Positions 51,908-61,793 of a DNA stretch of 64,000 nt are shown piece by piece (within the stretch, counting starts at the first letter, position 1; the number at the start of each line of letters is the position of its first letter). This stretch comes from Paenibacillus sp. JDR-2 (GTDB lineage Bacteria > Bacillota > Bacilli > Paenibacillales > Paenibacillaceae). Made by a program: the position numbers and the translations under genes. Location: contig NC_012914.1 of the NCBI RefSeq assembly GCF_000023585.1, forward strand, positions 582,001-646,000, given 5' to 3'. A model generated the notes under the pieces. The model did no database searches. It was not told the origin of the DNA and worked only from the letters and a program-made list of their open reading frames with translations.

Positions 51908-51915
51908 TCTCAGCA

Positions 51916-51961
51916 AGTACAGAGCACGGCGAGAAGGATGCCGCTGCTCTGTACTTTTTTT
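51916..51961 (+). terminator. Recurrent terminator, copy 4
   Basis: AGTACAGAGCA (51916-51926) pairs with TGCTCTGTACT (51945-51955), T6 follows. Same core as copies at 15073, 20431 and 27651. Confidence 0.9.
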
Positions 51962-51970
51962 GAGAAAGGC

Positions 51971-54007
51971 TTACAGTTTAAATTTATCCACGTTAGCCTG
52001 CAGTTCCTCCGCCATGCGGGTCAGATGGGCCGCGGACGAAGAGATGTCCTCCATCGACGCTAATTGCTGCTGGGTTGCCGCGGATACCGTCTGGGCTCCG
52101 TCCGCCGTAGATTGGGAGACAGCGGAGATGTCCTCAATCGCCTTAACGACCTGCTTTGTTCCGCTTGCGATTTGCTCTGCCGCCGTCGACACTTCATGGA
52201 CCTGGCTGTTAACCTCGCCAACCGCATGCTCGATTTCGGCGAACAGCCTGCCTGCCGTCCGAATGACGGTTACGCCTTCGCTTACTTCGCCGGCCGCCGC
52301 TTGCATGGAAGCATCCGCGTTGCCGATCTCCCCCCGTATAGCCGCAATAAGCGCCGCGACCTTTTCCGTCGATTTCGACGATTGCTCCGCGAGCTTCCGT
52401 ACCTCGCCTGCCACTACGGCAAATCCAAGTCCTTGTTCTCCCGCTCTCGCTGCTTCAATCGCCGCATTCAGCGCCAGAAGATTGGTTCTCTGAGAGATGT
52501 CGGAGATCGCTTCGATAATCTGGCCGACTTCCCTTGAGGTATCCACGAGACGGGCAATTACGTCAGCCAAGCTTTTTACCGAGTGGTTGATATGGCCCAT
52601 CTGGCGAACCGCGTTTTGTACGGCTTGTCCGCCTTCGGACGATTTTGCCGATACTTGGCTTGTTGTATCCGCCGCCGTTTGCGCACGGGCCGCGATATGG
52701 GTGATCGCTCCCGTCACGTCGCGTATCGTCCGAGCGTTGTCCTCGATAATGTCTACTTGCTGCTCTGCGCCGTCGGCCATGTCCTCAATCGTGCTGGCAA
52801 TGTGTTCCGTAGCCGCTGCCGTCTGGTCCGCGCTTACCGATAATTGCTCCGAAGAGGCGATCATCTGATGAGACGAGTGACTAACTTCGGATACGATTGA
52901 CCGGAGCGAATCGACCATGGTATTAAAGGTGGTTCCCAGCTCTCCGAATTCGTCCTTGGAGGTGAGGGAGACGCGTTTGCTCAAATCCCCTTGCCTAATG
53001 GTTTGCGTCGTTTCCGTTAAGGCTTTGAGCGGTCTCATAATCGAACGAACGATGAACCACATCAGGAATACGCCCAGAATGGTGGATAACGCAATAACTA
53101 GGATCGTGTTATACAGGATTGGCTTGGCTGCTCTTGTGACCTCGCTCGGAGAGCGGTCGCCTCCTATTTTCCACCCGGTCAGCTCGTTGGTGATATAAAT
53201 TAAGTTCCTCGTTTCGCCTTCCGGGGATACTTGCTCGATCTGCCCGGAATCGCCGGTAAACATGACTCCTGGTTCGCCGCCGCCGGCTTCACCCGCAGGA
53301 GGTTCTCCGGCGGAATCCGCTGGCGGCTCACCGGTAGGGACTGCATCGGCCGCGCCTTCGGCAGAGGAGGCGTTCATGTTCCAAGGCGGAGATACAACCA
53401 TTCCTCCGTTAGCGCTGAAAATAACAACAAAGCCCTGTTCGCCGATCTTTACCTCGCCAACGGCTTCCTGTAAAGCCTGCAAATTCACCACAACCGCAAC
53501 AACCGACTTGCCGTCGGACGAAGCTTCAGCCACCATAGCAACCGTGTCGCCCGAGTTCTCGGACGTGTAAGGCTCCATAATAACGGCCTTTCCTTTATTC
53601 TCGACGGCTTGCTTATAAGCATCGCTTTCCGCATCGGCTGTCACGCTTCCGGTAGAGTACAAGACCGTTCCGTCGCCCTGCATATAAGAAGCCGCTTCAA
53701 TCTCCGAGTGGTTCTGCTTATAAGCTTCAAGCAGCTGCGAGGCGGAGGGAGGGGAGATTTGCCCGGAGAGTCCGTTAACGTCGTTAATGGTTGCTTGCAT
53801 AAATTGGTCAATCATATGGCTGACGAGCGTAATATCGGTTGTCGCCATGCTTGCCAGTTGCTCGCTTACCTTGTTTTTGGCTGTTCCGTAGGCGAACGTT
53901 CCGATCGCGAGGCTTGGCAACAGCAGGATCAGCAGGCAGGACAGGATGAGTCTGCTTCTGACCGAGCCCAATTTTTTCTTTAGCTTGGAGGGAGGATTAG
54001 GGTTCAT
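51971..54007 (-). CDS. Methyl-accepting chemotaxis protein
   Basis: 678 aa. Membrane spans at about residues 20-40 and 298-320 enclose an extracellular dCache-like sensor. A HAMP domain ([20 protein letters not shown]) and the cytoplasmic signalling domain follow, with the conserved hairpin tip region [39 protein letters not shown] and [13 protein letters not shown]. The sensor carries an unusual flexible insert at about 215-247 rich in Gly, Pro, Glu and Ala ([20 protein letters not shown]). Ligand unknown. It stands alone. Confidence 0.95.
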   Translation of the reverse strand: MNPNPPSKLKKKLGSVRSRLILSCLLILLLPSLAIGTFAYGTAKNKVSEQLASMATTDITLVSHMIDQFMQATINDVNGLSGQISPPSASQLLEAYKQNHSEIEAASYMQGDGTVLYSTGSVTADAESDAYKQAVENKGKAVIMEPYTSENSGDTVAMVAEASSDGKSVVAVVVNLQALQEAVGEVKIGEQGFVVIFSANGGMVVSPPWNMNASSAEGAADAVPTGEPPADSAGEPPAGEAGGGEPGVMFTGDSGQIEQVSPEGETRNLIYITNELTGWKIGGDRSPSEVTRAAKPILYNTILVIALSTILGVFLMWFIVRSIMRPLKALTETTQTIRQGDLSKRVSLTSKDEFGELGTTFNTMVDSLRSIVSEVSHSSHQMIASSEQLSVSADQTAAATEHIASTIEDMADGAEQQVDIIEDNARTIRDVTGAITHIAARAQTAADTTSQVSAKSSEGGQAVQNAVRQMGHINHSVKSLADVIARLVDTSREVGQIIEAISDISQRTNLLALNAAIEAARAGEQGLGFAVVAGEVRKLAEQSSKSTEKVAALIAAIRGEIGNADASMQAAAGEVSEGVTVIRTAGRLFAEIEHAVGEVNSQVHEVSTAAEQIASGTKQVVKAIEDISAVSQSTADGAQTVSAATQQQLASMEDISSSAAHLTRMAEELQANVDKFKL

Positions 54008-54131
54008 CTGGGTGGCTCCTTTTACTTGATTTCATCTTTTTTCCAAGTATAAAGGATCCTCTCTCCGCGAAAATGAGGCTTGGCTGAAGCTCCGCTGAAA
54101 AAACGCTGAAAGTCGCCTGCTTAGATGAAAG

Positions 54132-54494
54132 CTAGGTTAAAAGCACGGCGATCAGCGCGATTAATGCCGGCAGACCCTGAACGAGCAGAATCGAACGCTT
54201 TGCCGTAAAGCCTCCGTAGACCGCCGCTACAAGTACGCAGATCAGGAAAAACAGCTGGATCTGGTGCCCTGTCGAGGCATTCGGATGAACTAGCCCCCAG
54301 AATAGGCCTGCGGCCAAGAAGCCGTTGTACAGTCCCTGGTTGGCGGCAAGCGATTTGGTTGCTTCCGCAAACGCTTTGTCGGTTCCGAAGGCTTTTCTTG
54401 CTCTTGGACCCGTCCACAGAAACATCTCGAGGATCAGGATATACACATGTTCGATCGCAACAATCGCCGTTAAGATGACGGAGACAATTAGCAT
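54132..54494 (-). CDS. DUF1304 family membrane protein
   Basis: 120 aa, four membrane helices. EHVYILILEMFLWTGPRARK and SLAANQGLYNGFLAAGLFWG are the hallmark stretches of DUF1304. AAGGAG lies 12 bp before the ATG at 54494; the frame is open to 54566. Monocistronic; role unknown. Confidence 0.9.
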   Translation of the reverse strand: MLIVSVILTAIVAIEHVYILILEMFLWTGPRARKAFGTDKAFAEATKSLAANQGLYNGFLAAGLFWGLVHPNASTGHQIQLFFLICVLVAAVYGGFTAKRSILLVQGLPALIALIAVLLT

Positions 54495-54712
54495 AGGAAT
54501 CTGACGCTCCTTTTTAGATAAATTGCATACAATTTGTTCGGGAAGATTATACACGACTATTCGCAAAACAACCAGTCGCCGGATCGTTTTGAATTACTAC
54601 TTTCGGATAATATCCAATGGATGGGGCGGGTGCTATTGTTGAAATGACTTCAGGAAGATACGGCCAGACGGGTAGAGGGAAGCTATTACTTCGTTTATGA
54701 GGAGGTGTTCGT

Positions 54713-57439
54713 ATTTCCAGGGGGAGCCGTCATTCACTCATCTTGCTAACCGTATTCTTCATGCTGTTTGGCATGGTCCCGCCATCTCTTGCTGCTGCCG
54801 CGAACAATAGCAACGGGGGAAGCCAACCGGAGAAGTCCGATCGGCCCGTATTCAGCGATATTCAGTCGCACTGGGCTTACAACGAAATTACGGAGCTCGC
54901 CGAAGCGAATATTGTGGCGGGGTTCACGGACGGAACGTTTAGGCCATCCGGGCAAGTTACGCGGGAACAATTCCTGAAAATGCTGGTCGTGCTTAATAAA
55001 TATAGTAGCGATAATGTTTCCGTTCCGTTCAAAGATATCGAACCAACGCGTTGGTCCGAGCCTTATATCGCGGCGGGATTAAAGCACGGTATTTTGCTGC
55101 TCACCGATTATCCGGACGGCAAATTCAAGCCCAGCCAGCCCATTACCCGATTCGAAATGGCGATTTGGATCGTCCGGGCTCTGCAGCTTCCGCCTGGTAA
55201 AGACGAACGGATGCTAAGCAAGCTGAAGGATCAAGCGAACATCAAGCAGAGCCGGAGTTTAATCGAAGCGGCGCTGGAGACGGGAATCATTCGGGGGATG
55301 CCGGACGGCAGCTTCCAGGGCGGGATCCATTCAACCCGGGCGGAAGCGGCCGTGATGCTCTCGCGGGCCCTTAACTATTTGCTCGGCAAATCGGGTGCCC
55401 CTCATAAAATCGTCCAATACAGACCCGAGGTGAAGCTGAGCGCTAGCAAAAACTATTCCATGCGCGATAGTTCGACCTGGGTCATTACCGATCCTCAATT
55501 AAAACTAAGCGCCGGCGATGTGTTTGTTATGCCTCCGAACGATAAGTATTACGGCGGTATCGCGAAGAAGGTCGTATCGGTAAGCAAGGAGAACGGCACG
55601 CTTATCGTCAAAACCTCCGTCCCTAGACTAAAAGAGGTATTCTCGAAACTTGATATAAGCACATCCGAGTTAATAGATCCCAAACTGCTGAAGCCCATTA
55701 ATTCCTCCGTTACCATTCAGACGAGCGGGCAGAGCGCACAGCCAATGAATATGTCCCTGTTGAATCAGGTTCCCCAAAGCTATGCCTCCTTGGCTTTGCC
55801 ATGCTTCAATATCGGCCTAAACAATGCGAAGCTCGATGGAATAGCGTTCGATGCAAGCTTAAATGCCTGCAACTTGGGTGTAAACGCGGATATCGGTCTC
55901 GATGTCGACTTCGATTGGTTCGATACCGATCTGGAATTCTATTCGAAGCTTGTTCTGACCGGCGATATTACGACGAAAGTCCATGCGTCAGCCAATACGG
56001 GGAACAGCGCGTTAAATGAGCCCAAGTTTATCCCGCTTACCACGCCTTTCTACGTTCCGGTCTTTACCGGCGTGTTTGTTAAGGGGCAGTTGTTTTTGCG
56101 GATAGATCCCGACTTCCGGGCTTCGGTCGTCGTTGATTTCAACGATCAATTCCATCTGGAGCAGGGCTTCAGCCTCTCGTCCAGCAATGGCCTCCGCGCC
56201 ATTAACAACACCACTAACACGGCAACCCTAAACGTCGATACAAAGGCAAATGCCAGTATTGCCGCCGGTCCGGACGTTCAATTAACGCTGACGCTGCTCG
56301 ATGTGGCGTATGCCGGTTTTGACTTGTATCCCGGCATCGAAGCCGGCTACAGCCGCAACTATGAGCAGGGACGATGCGACGCGATTAACGTAGACGCCTT
56401 TCTCCGGCTGGATGTGATTGCAGGCTATGATATCTGGATAGCCTCCGATGACTTCAGGGCGAATCTGATCAACGCAAAGTATCAGCTCTATCAGACGGAG
56501 CTGAATTGTCCGCCGCCTCAGCCTCCCGGCAATTTGAAAGCCGAGTTGTTCGGCTTCCGGGCTACGCTTGGTCCGTATAGCAGCACGATTATCAACCGGA
56601 CCGATGTTCAACTAAGTTGGAGCGCCGTGAAGGATGCCGCGACGTACAACGTAAAACGCTCGGAATCGTCAAGCGGACCGTTCACGTCAAGACGTACCTC
56701 AAGCACGCAGTTCAAGGACACAACCGCAACGATCGGCAAGACCTACTATTATCAAATTACGGCCGTAAACGAGCATGGCGAGAGCAAGCCTTCCTCAACC
56801 TTTAAGGTAGCGGTAACGATGCAGCCGCCCCCTGCGCCGCAAAGCCTGACAGCGGATAAAAGAGGCGGAGCAAGCGTTGTTCTTCACTGGGCGGACGTCG
56901 GAGGTCTGGTTCATTACACGGTGCAGCGCGCGGACGGCAACGGTACGAACTTTGCGACGATAGCCTCTAACGTGAGCGGTACATCCTATACGGATTCCTC
57001 CGCCTCGCTCATAAAAGCCTACAGCTATCGGGTTATGGCAGAGGATAATGGGGGAACAAGCGCGCCAAGCAATGTCGTCTCCGTTCCGATACCGGATATT
57101 TCCGTTACGCCAATCGATCCTGTCATCCCTATAGGACCGATTATCATTAAATTGCCGGCTCCCGCCAACTTTAATGCGGGCACGGATATAAACAGCGGAA
57201 AAGTCATTCTTACCTGGAACGCCGTCAGCGGGGCGGCAGGTTACGATGTGATGCGTTCGACGGCCGCTAACGGGACCTTTACGGTTATCGGTTCGAAAAT
57301 AACGGAGCCCAAGTTCACGGACACGACCGCATCCATTGGCGTGACCTATTACTACAAGGTTGCGGCGGTAAGCAGCAACGGAGCGGAAGGCAACGCGACA
57401 GCGGTCAAGTCGGCTGCGCCAAGCAGCGGAATCCATTAG
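54713..57439 (+). CDS. Large SLH-domain surface protein with FN3-like repeats; probable AUU start
   Basis: About 908 aa. Three N-terminal SLH domains (FSDIQSHWAYNEITELAEAN; FKDIEPTRWSEPYIAAGLKH; then a degenerate one near GIIRGMPDGSFQGG) anchor it to the cell wall. A beta-rich middle of about 370 residues is unrecognised. Three fibronectin-III-like repeats follow (YNVKRSESSSGPF..., YTVQRADGNG..., YDVMRSTAANGTF...) in about 600-905. The ATT at 54713 is proposed as start: AGGAGG at 54700-54705 is 7 bp before it, and translation from there gives a textbook signal peptide (SRGSRHSLILLTVFFMLFG). The first ordinary start, TTG 54743, would lose the positive N-region and has no usable ribosome binding site. 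Confidence 0.85.
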   Translation: MSRGSRHSLILLTVFFMLFGMVPPSLAAAANNSNGGSQPEKSDRPVFSDIQSHWAYNEITELAEANIVAGFTDGTFRPSGQVTREQFLKMLVVLNKYSSDNVSVPFKDIEPTRWSEPYIAAGLKHGILLLTDYPDGKFKPSQPITRFEMAIWIVRALQLPPGKDERMLSKLKDQANIKQSRSLIEAALETGIIRGMPDGSFQGGIHSTRAEAAVMLSRALNYLLGKSGAPHKIVQYRPEVKLSASKNYSMRDSSTWVITDPQLKLSAGDVFVMPPNDKYYGGIAKKVVSVSKENGTLIVKTSVPRLKEVFSKLDISTSELIDPKLLKPINSSVTIQTSGQSAQPMNMSLLNQVPQSYASLALPCFNIGLNNAKLDGIAFDASLNACNLGVNADIGLDVDFDWFDTDLEFYSKLVLTGDITTKVHASANTGNSALNEPKFIPLTTPFYVPVFTGVFVKGQLFLRIDPDFRASVVVDFNDQFHLEQGFSLSSSNGLRAINNTTNTATLNVDTKANASIAAGPDVQLTLTLLDVAYAGFDLYPGIEAGYSRNYEQGRCDAINVDAFLRLDVIAGYDIWIASDDFRANLINAKYQLYQTELNCPPPQPPGNLKAELFGFRATLGPYSSTIINRTDVQLSWSAVKDAATYNVKRSESSSGPFTSRRTSSTQFKDTTATIGKTYYYQITAVNEHGESKPSSTFKVAVTMQPPPAPQSLTADKRGGASVVLHWADVGGLVHYTVQRADGNGTNFATIASNVSGTSYTDSSASLIKAYSYRVMAEDNGGTSAPSNVVSVPIPDISVTPIDPVIPIGPIIIKLPAPANFNAGTDINSGKVILTWNAVSGAAGYDVMRSTAANGTFTVIGSKITEPKFTDTTASIGVTYYYKVAAVSSNGAEGNATAVKSAAPSSGIH

Positions 57440-57460
57440 CGCCGATTCGGCGCTCAGCGC

Positions 57461-57491
57461 AAAAACCGCTCCTGCGAAGGAGCGGTTTTTC
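57461..57491. terminator. Bidirectional terminator
   Basis: AAAAACCGCTCC (57461-57472) and GGAGCGGTTTTT (57479-57490), 6-nt loop, between convergent genes. Confidence 0.92.
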
Positions 57492-57499
57492 GATGTTGC

Positions 57500-59548
57500 C
57501 TAGGTGCGTCCCGATACTTTATGGATAAGCTGGGTTCGGCTTTTCACTTCAAGCTTGCGGAATATATTGGCCAGGTGCTTCTTGACGGTTACTTCGCTTA
57601 AGCAAAGATCCCTGGCGAGCTCCAGATTAGACCGTCCAAGGATCACGCGATCCAGAACCTCCCGTTCACGGCGGGACAGTAAGGAGAGCAGGGCCTCTTC
57701 GGCAAATCCTTCGGCTTCCGCCTCTTTTCCCTCCTCCTGCATGCCAAGTGCGGCAATCATTTTATCCACGTAATGGTTCACCTTATTGCCGCGCGTATCC
57801 AGAATGTAATAGGGAGCGGGCGTAACGTTGTCATAATCGAGATTGCCGGTCCCGGCAGCCTGCTCGAGACCAAGGCTTGTGCAAATGGCATGGGAGATCG
57901 GATTGCCAATGGGCGCGGCGACGATATAACCCGTTGAGAGAATATGACTGATCAGCGTCGATAAAGACGCGTGCATCATGACGTCGTCAGCGAAATCATA
58001 AACGTCGAGAATTTTGACAAAGTAACCGGAATGGCTGGGGGGCTGGACCGCGAGCTCCAGCAGCAATTCCTCCGGCAACGCAGTGAAATAAGCGCGGGAC
58101 ATCCTGGCTGTCCTCAAATAATCGATTGTCCCGGCGTGAATAGGAATAATCTCGATTAATCCGCATACTTCATCCTCGCCGTTGCGGATTAGTTTTACGC
58201 TGCCCGGCTCCAGCTCGTACAGCTCCTGAAGACGAATCTGGTCAAGCACCAGGAGGCTCTCTTGCCTAGACAGGCAGAATTGAATATGCGTGCCATCCTG
58301 CGCGGAGAAGGGGATATAGGAATCCTTCGCCGTACGTCTGCGCCGCTCGATATATTGCTCGGCTTCCTTCCAATTGCCCGGTCCAAGCGGCTCTACGCTG
58401 TAGGATACCCATTGCCGGTACATTAGAAAATGAACAAACTGATTGCCGATATAATAGAGAAATTCCGCGTTCTCCCAGGAGACCGATTTATTCCTCGCCG
58501 ATTGCTTGAGCTTATTGGAATAATACTGAAGGCAGCGCTGCCAAATCCGGTTGTAACGTTCCGGCATGCGCATTCGCAAATCCTTGGAGATGGCTTCCCT
58601 TAACAGCTCATGAAGCAGCCAGCCGCGATCCATGCGTTGAATAAAGGAGTAGGAGATTAGCCTTCTGAATTGCTCCGTTGTTACGGGTCTGCCCAGCATG
58701 CGGCTGAGCATCTCCTGATTGAAGTGACGGGCAACGGCGGCGGATTCGACCAGTTCCCTCATATCCGAATCGGGTACTTCCCGCAGCCAGGTTTGTACAA
58801 TATGGCTAAACCAAGCGTCTTCGTTAGAGGGGCGCCCCTCATTATCAACGTTTACAAGCGAAGTAGAGGCAAGGAGCGCGAGGGAAAGCGGGTGGCCGCG
58901 CGTTCGTAACCAGATGGAACGGATGGTCTCGTCTGACGCAATCCCGCATCTGAGCAAATAAGACCGGGCTGCCTCATAATCAAGATCCCGGATAGGAAGC
59001 GGGTAGATGGTTCGCTGCCAAGCCGGAAAAGCGCGCCAGGAGGGATGCAGGGCGAATCGGCCGCTTAGGATGATAATAATGCCTTCCGGCATCCGGTTTA
59101 TGAAGCTGTCCCGCAGCCAGTGCTCCATTTCCCCGATTTCTTCGAATGTATCTAAGGCCAGAACAAAGGGCTTCCCCGCCCCGAGTATAACCTCCCGGCA
59201 TAATTCAGTTAACGCTGCCGTGTCGTTTGGGCGCATCATTCCGGGTATCGGAGTATGAAGTGTCCGCAACAGAAAAATGCAGAACTCCGCTGGCGTATGG
59301 GCAAATAACCTGGTGTCTACCATAACAAACGGAATGTCCCTCTGCCTCGCTAATTGGTCGAATTCCCGAAGCAGCACGGTTTTTCCGACACCGCCGGTAC
59401 CGTAAACGCTGATCATTCTCCTGACAGTAGACGGTGTCTCCAGCAATTCGATAAACAGCTGAACTTCCCGGTCCCTGCCATAAAGTTCTCTGCTGTGAGG
59501 AGCTTCAAATTTATCGGCAGGTCTAAGATACCCTTGCTCCTTAGCCAT
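57500..59548 (-). CDS. LuxR-family regulator with AAA-type ATPase domain
   Basis: 682 aa. N-terminal P-loop NTPase with Walker A GTGGVGKT (50-57) and Walker B-like KPFVLALDTFEEIGE, a helical middle region, and a C-terminal LuxR helix-turn-helix (about residues 615-680: LSRREREVLDRVILGRSNLE, then LCLSEVTVKKHLANIFRKLE). The plan is that of large ATP-dependent regulators such as MalT relatives, where ATP and a ligand switch DNA binding. Divergent from the TagO-like gene; paired sites in the space between may be its targets. Confidence 0.9.
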   Translation of the reverse strand: MAKEQGYLRPADKFEAPHSRELYGRDREVQLFIELLETPSTVRRMISVYGTGGVGKTVLLREFDQLARQRDIPFVMVDTRLFAHTPAEFCIFLLRTLHTPIPGMMRPNDTAALTELCREVILGAGKPFVLALDTFEEIGEMEHWLRDSFINRMPEGIIIILSGRFALHPSWRAFPAWQRTIYPLPIRDLDYEAARSYLLRCGIASDETIRSIWLRTRGHPLSLALLASTSLVNVDNEGRPSNEDAWFSHIVQTWLREVPDSDMRELVESAAVARHFNQEMLSRMLGRPVTTEQFRRLISYSFIQRMDRGWLLHELLREAISKDLRMRMPERYNRIWQRCLQYYSNKLKQSARNKSVSWENAEFLYYIGNQFVHFLMYRQWVSYSVEPLGPGNWKEAEQYIERRRRTAKDSYIPFSAQDGTHIQFCLSRQESLLVLDQIRLQELYELEPGSVKLIRNGEDEVCGLIEIIPIHAGTIDYLRTARMSRAYFTALPEELLLELAVQPPSHSGYFVKILDVYDFADDVMMHASLSTLISHILSTGYIVAAPIGNPISHAICTSLGLEQAAGTGNLDYDNVTPAPYYILDTRGNKVNHYVDKMIAALGMQEEGKEAEAEGFAEEALLSLLSRREREVLDRVILGRSNLELARDLCLSEVTVKKHLANIFRKLEVKSRTQLIHKVSGRT

Positions 59549-59666
59549 ATTAGGGGATCACCTCTTGCCGCGGCTCAGGCGGCTCAACTTTGATTATATA
59601 AACATCTCATAGTGTAAACGTATTGAGTTACAATGGCTGTCGAATCCCGCGGGTTATAATTCAGCG

Positions 59667-59720
59667 TCAGTCGACAGTCAGTGAATCATCAGTCGACACC
59701 TTTCGTGCTAAATATATAAT
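59667..59720 (+). promoter_or_regulatory. Promoter of the TagO-like gene with two TCAGTCGACA repeats
   Basis: TCAGTCGACA occurs at 59667-59676 and 59689-59698, 22 bp apart (two helical turns), ending where the -35 box should be; TATAAT lies at 59715-59720. The -35 itself is poor, which fits an activator-dependent promoter. The LuxR-type regulator next door is a candidate binder. Confidence 0.5.
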
Positions 59721-59743
59721 GAGAGATAAGGTATATTTACATA

Positions 59744-60718
59744 TTGGTGGTGATTGCGATTTTATACGTTGCTGCTTTTTTGCTGTCCTTTGTAACGGTA
59801 CTCGTGTTGATTCCTCCGTTCAGCAAGCTTGCGTTTAAGATTGATTTCGTAGACAGGCCCAGGAAAGATGTCGAGCGTAAGCTGCACCGGAAGCCGATCC
59901 CTCTGACGGCCGGTTATGCGATTTTTATTGGTTTTTTTATCGCTTATTTAGCCGTGGTACGGGATTTCTCCATGCAGACGGGGGCGATCTTTCTAGGCGG
60001 CTTATTGCTGCTGGCGATCGGTACGGTTGATGATTGGTATAAGACGAAAGGGAAGGATTTTCCCGCGCTGCCGAAGCTGATCGTTCAGCTCTCCGCCGCT
60101 GTCTTGGTTTACGCCTCGGGTGTTGTGTTTACCGGCTTTGTTAATCCGTTCTCCGGCCATTACGTTGAGCTTCCCGTCCTGTTGCAATTTGTTTTAACGA
60201 CGCTGTGGATCTTTGGGGTGACGACGGTCATCAATTTCTCGGATGGGCTGGACGGGCTGGCGGGAGGGCTGTCCGCGATCTCCGCGATGACTCTGTTTAT
60301 CGTAGCGCTGGCGATGGGGCAGTCGAACTCTGCTAATATGGCGATTATTCTAGTAGGCATAACCTTAGCTTACCTAAGATTCAACAAACCTCCGGCCAAA
60401 ATATTTATGGGCGATGCGGGAGCGACTTTTCTCGGGTTTATGCTTGCCGTTATTTCGCTCGACGGGGCTTTCAAGCAAGCGACGGCGCTCTCTATTTTTA
60501 TCCCAATCCTTGCTTTAGGGGTTCCGATCTTCGATAACTTGTATGTCATGCTGAAACGCTTCCTGCAAGGGAAGGCCATCTACCAGGCGGACGCGAGCCA
60601 GGCTCATTACCGTCTGCTGCGGGCGGGGCTTAATCATAAGCAGGCGCTCATGGTATTGTGTTTAATGGGTACATGCCTTGGCTTGTCCTCTATTATTCTT
60701 ATGCTGGTAGAAATATAA
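59744..60718 (+). CDS. tagO: Undecaprenyl-phosphate N-acetylglucosaminyl-1-phosphate transferase (TagO/WecA type)
   Basis: About 320-324 aa, ten or more membrane helices, MraY/WecA superfamily. The catalytic aspartates are in TVDDWYKTKGKDFP and NFSDGLDGLAGG, and the FMGDAGATFLGF loop follows. It transfers GlcNAc-1-phosphate to undecaprenyl phosphate, the first step for wall teichoic acid or other wall polysaccharides. Start is uncertain: TTG 59744 and two GTGs after it have no good ribosome binding site, whereas GGTGGTGAT (59746-59754) sits 8 bp before an in-frame ATT at 59759. A terminator follows. Confidence 0.9.
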   Translation: MVVIAILYVAAFLLSFVTVLVLIPPFSKLAFKIDFVDRPRKDVERKLHRKPIPLTAGYAIFIGFFIAYLAVVRDFSMQTGAIFLGGLLLLAIGTVDDWYKTKGKDFPALPKLIVQLSAAVLVYASGVVFTGFVNPFSGHYVELPVLLQFVLTTLWIFGVTTVINFSDGLDGLAGGLSAISAMTLFIVALAMGQSNSANMAIILVGITLAYLRFNKPPAKIFMGDAGATFLGFMLAVISLDGAFKQATALSIFIPILALGVPIFDNLYVMLKRFLQGKAIYQADASQAHYRLLRAGLNHKQALMVLCLMGTCLGLSSIILMLVEI

Positions 60719-60723
60719 AGTCT

Positions 60724-60765
60724 AAGGTCGGACGCCTGTTTAGGGTTTCCGGCCTTTTTTTTGTT
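60724..60765 (+). terminator. Rho-independent terminator
   Basis: AGGTCGGA and TCCGGCCT flank an imperfect loop; T8 follows. Confidence 0.8.
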
Positions 60766-60831
60766 ATGTGTGTTTTTGTGGTATTCTAGAAGGAATAGTG
60801 TATTGAAGTCCGCAATATTGGGGGAGTATCC

Positions 60832-61599
60832 ATGCTTATACATGACCGGCATCAACAAATCATACAGCTGCTTCATGAATCTCAGTCGGTCAAGACGGCC
60901 GATTTAATCGCGAGATTCGGCGTTTCGTTCGAGACGATCCGAAGAGATATGGAGTATCTGGAGCAGGAAGGTTTCTTGAAACGGGTTCATGGAGGGGCGA
61001 CCTTGCCTCAGGCGGACTACCGGAAAGAGCTTCCCTTCACCGTGCGGGAGACGAAGAGGCATCCCGAGAAACGCGAATTGGCCCATACGGCTCTTCGTTT
61101 CGTGGAAGAGGGGCAATCCTTGTTCCTGGACGTGAGCACGACGAATACGGAGTTCGCCAAGGCCTTGGCGGCCCGTTTCGAACGGTTAACGATATTAACC
61201 AATTCCTTTCCGATCGCTTCGATTCTTATGTCTAAGCCTCAGTTCACGATTATTTTTGTCGGCGGGGTCGTGCGTAATTCGGAACAATGCGCGGTTGGAG
61301 ATTATGCGGAGTCGTTTGTTTCCCAGTTCCATGCCGACCTGTTCTTCATGAGCATGAGCGGCATCTCCTTGACCGAAGGGCTGACGGATTACGGGATTAG
61401 CGAGATTCAATTGAAAAAGAGGATGCTGGAGCGGACGAGGCGGGTTATCGTGCTTGCGGACAGCAGCAAGTTTGATGTCGTATCGCTTACGCCGGTATGC
61501 GGACTGGATAAGATTGAGCGTATTATTACGGACTCCGGGCTAAGCCCGGATATCCTTGAGCGATACAAGAAAGCCGGAATTACTGTTGAATCCAAATAG
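60832..61599 (+). CDS. DeoR-family transcriptional regulator
   Basis: 255 aa. N-terminal DeoR helix-turn-helix (RHQQIIQLLHESQSVKTADL, then IARFGVSFETIRRDMEYLEQ and FLKRVHGGA, residues 5-62) and a C-terminal sugar-phosphate-sensing domain (about 75-250) with LFLDVSTTNTEFAKAL and VGGVVRNSEQCAVG. GGGGGAG precedes the ATG. Such regulators usually repress sugar-use genes; no clear target gene is adjacent. Confidence 0.94.
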   Translation: MLIHDRHQQIIQLLHESQSVKTADLIARFGVSFETIRRDMEYLEQEGFLKRVHGGATLPQADYRKELPFTVRETKRHPEKRELAHTALRFVEEGQSLFLDVSTTNTEFAKALAARFERLTILTNSFPIASILMSKPQFTIIFVGGVVRNSEQCAVGDYAESFVSQFHADLFFMSMSGISLTEGLTDYGISEIQLKKRMLERTRRVIVLADSSKFDVVSLTPVCGLDKIERIITDSGLSPDILERYKKAGITVESK

Positions 61600-61614
61600 G
61601 AGATTAGATACAAG

Positions 61615-61643
61615 AAGAGCCTTCCATGAGGGTTCTTTTTTTG
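61615..61643 (+). terminator. Rho-independent terminator
   Basis: AAGAGCC (61615-61621) pairs with GGTTCTT, followed by T7. Confidence 0.75.
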
Positions 61644-61793
61644 TTTCCCCTTGGTTGCTCCTTTTTTAACCTCGACAGAGATTTTCTCAATTGACAGGGT
61701 GAAAAGCTCATGCTAACATTTGCGTAAAGTTGTATTTATGTGTGTTTGTGTGTGTTATTTGGATAGGTAATGGATTTGTGAGGAGGGGTCATT

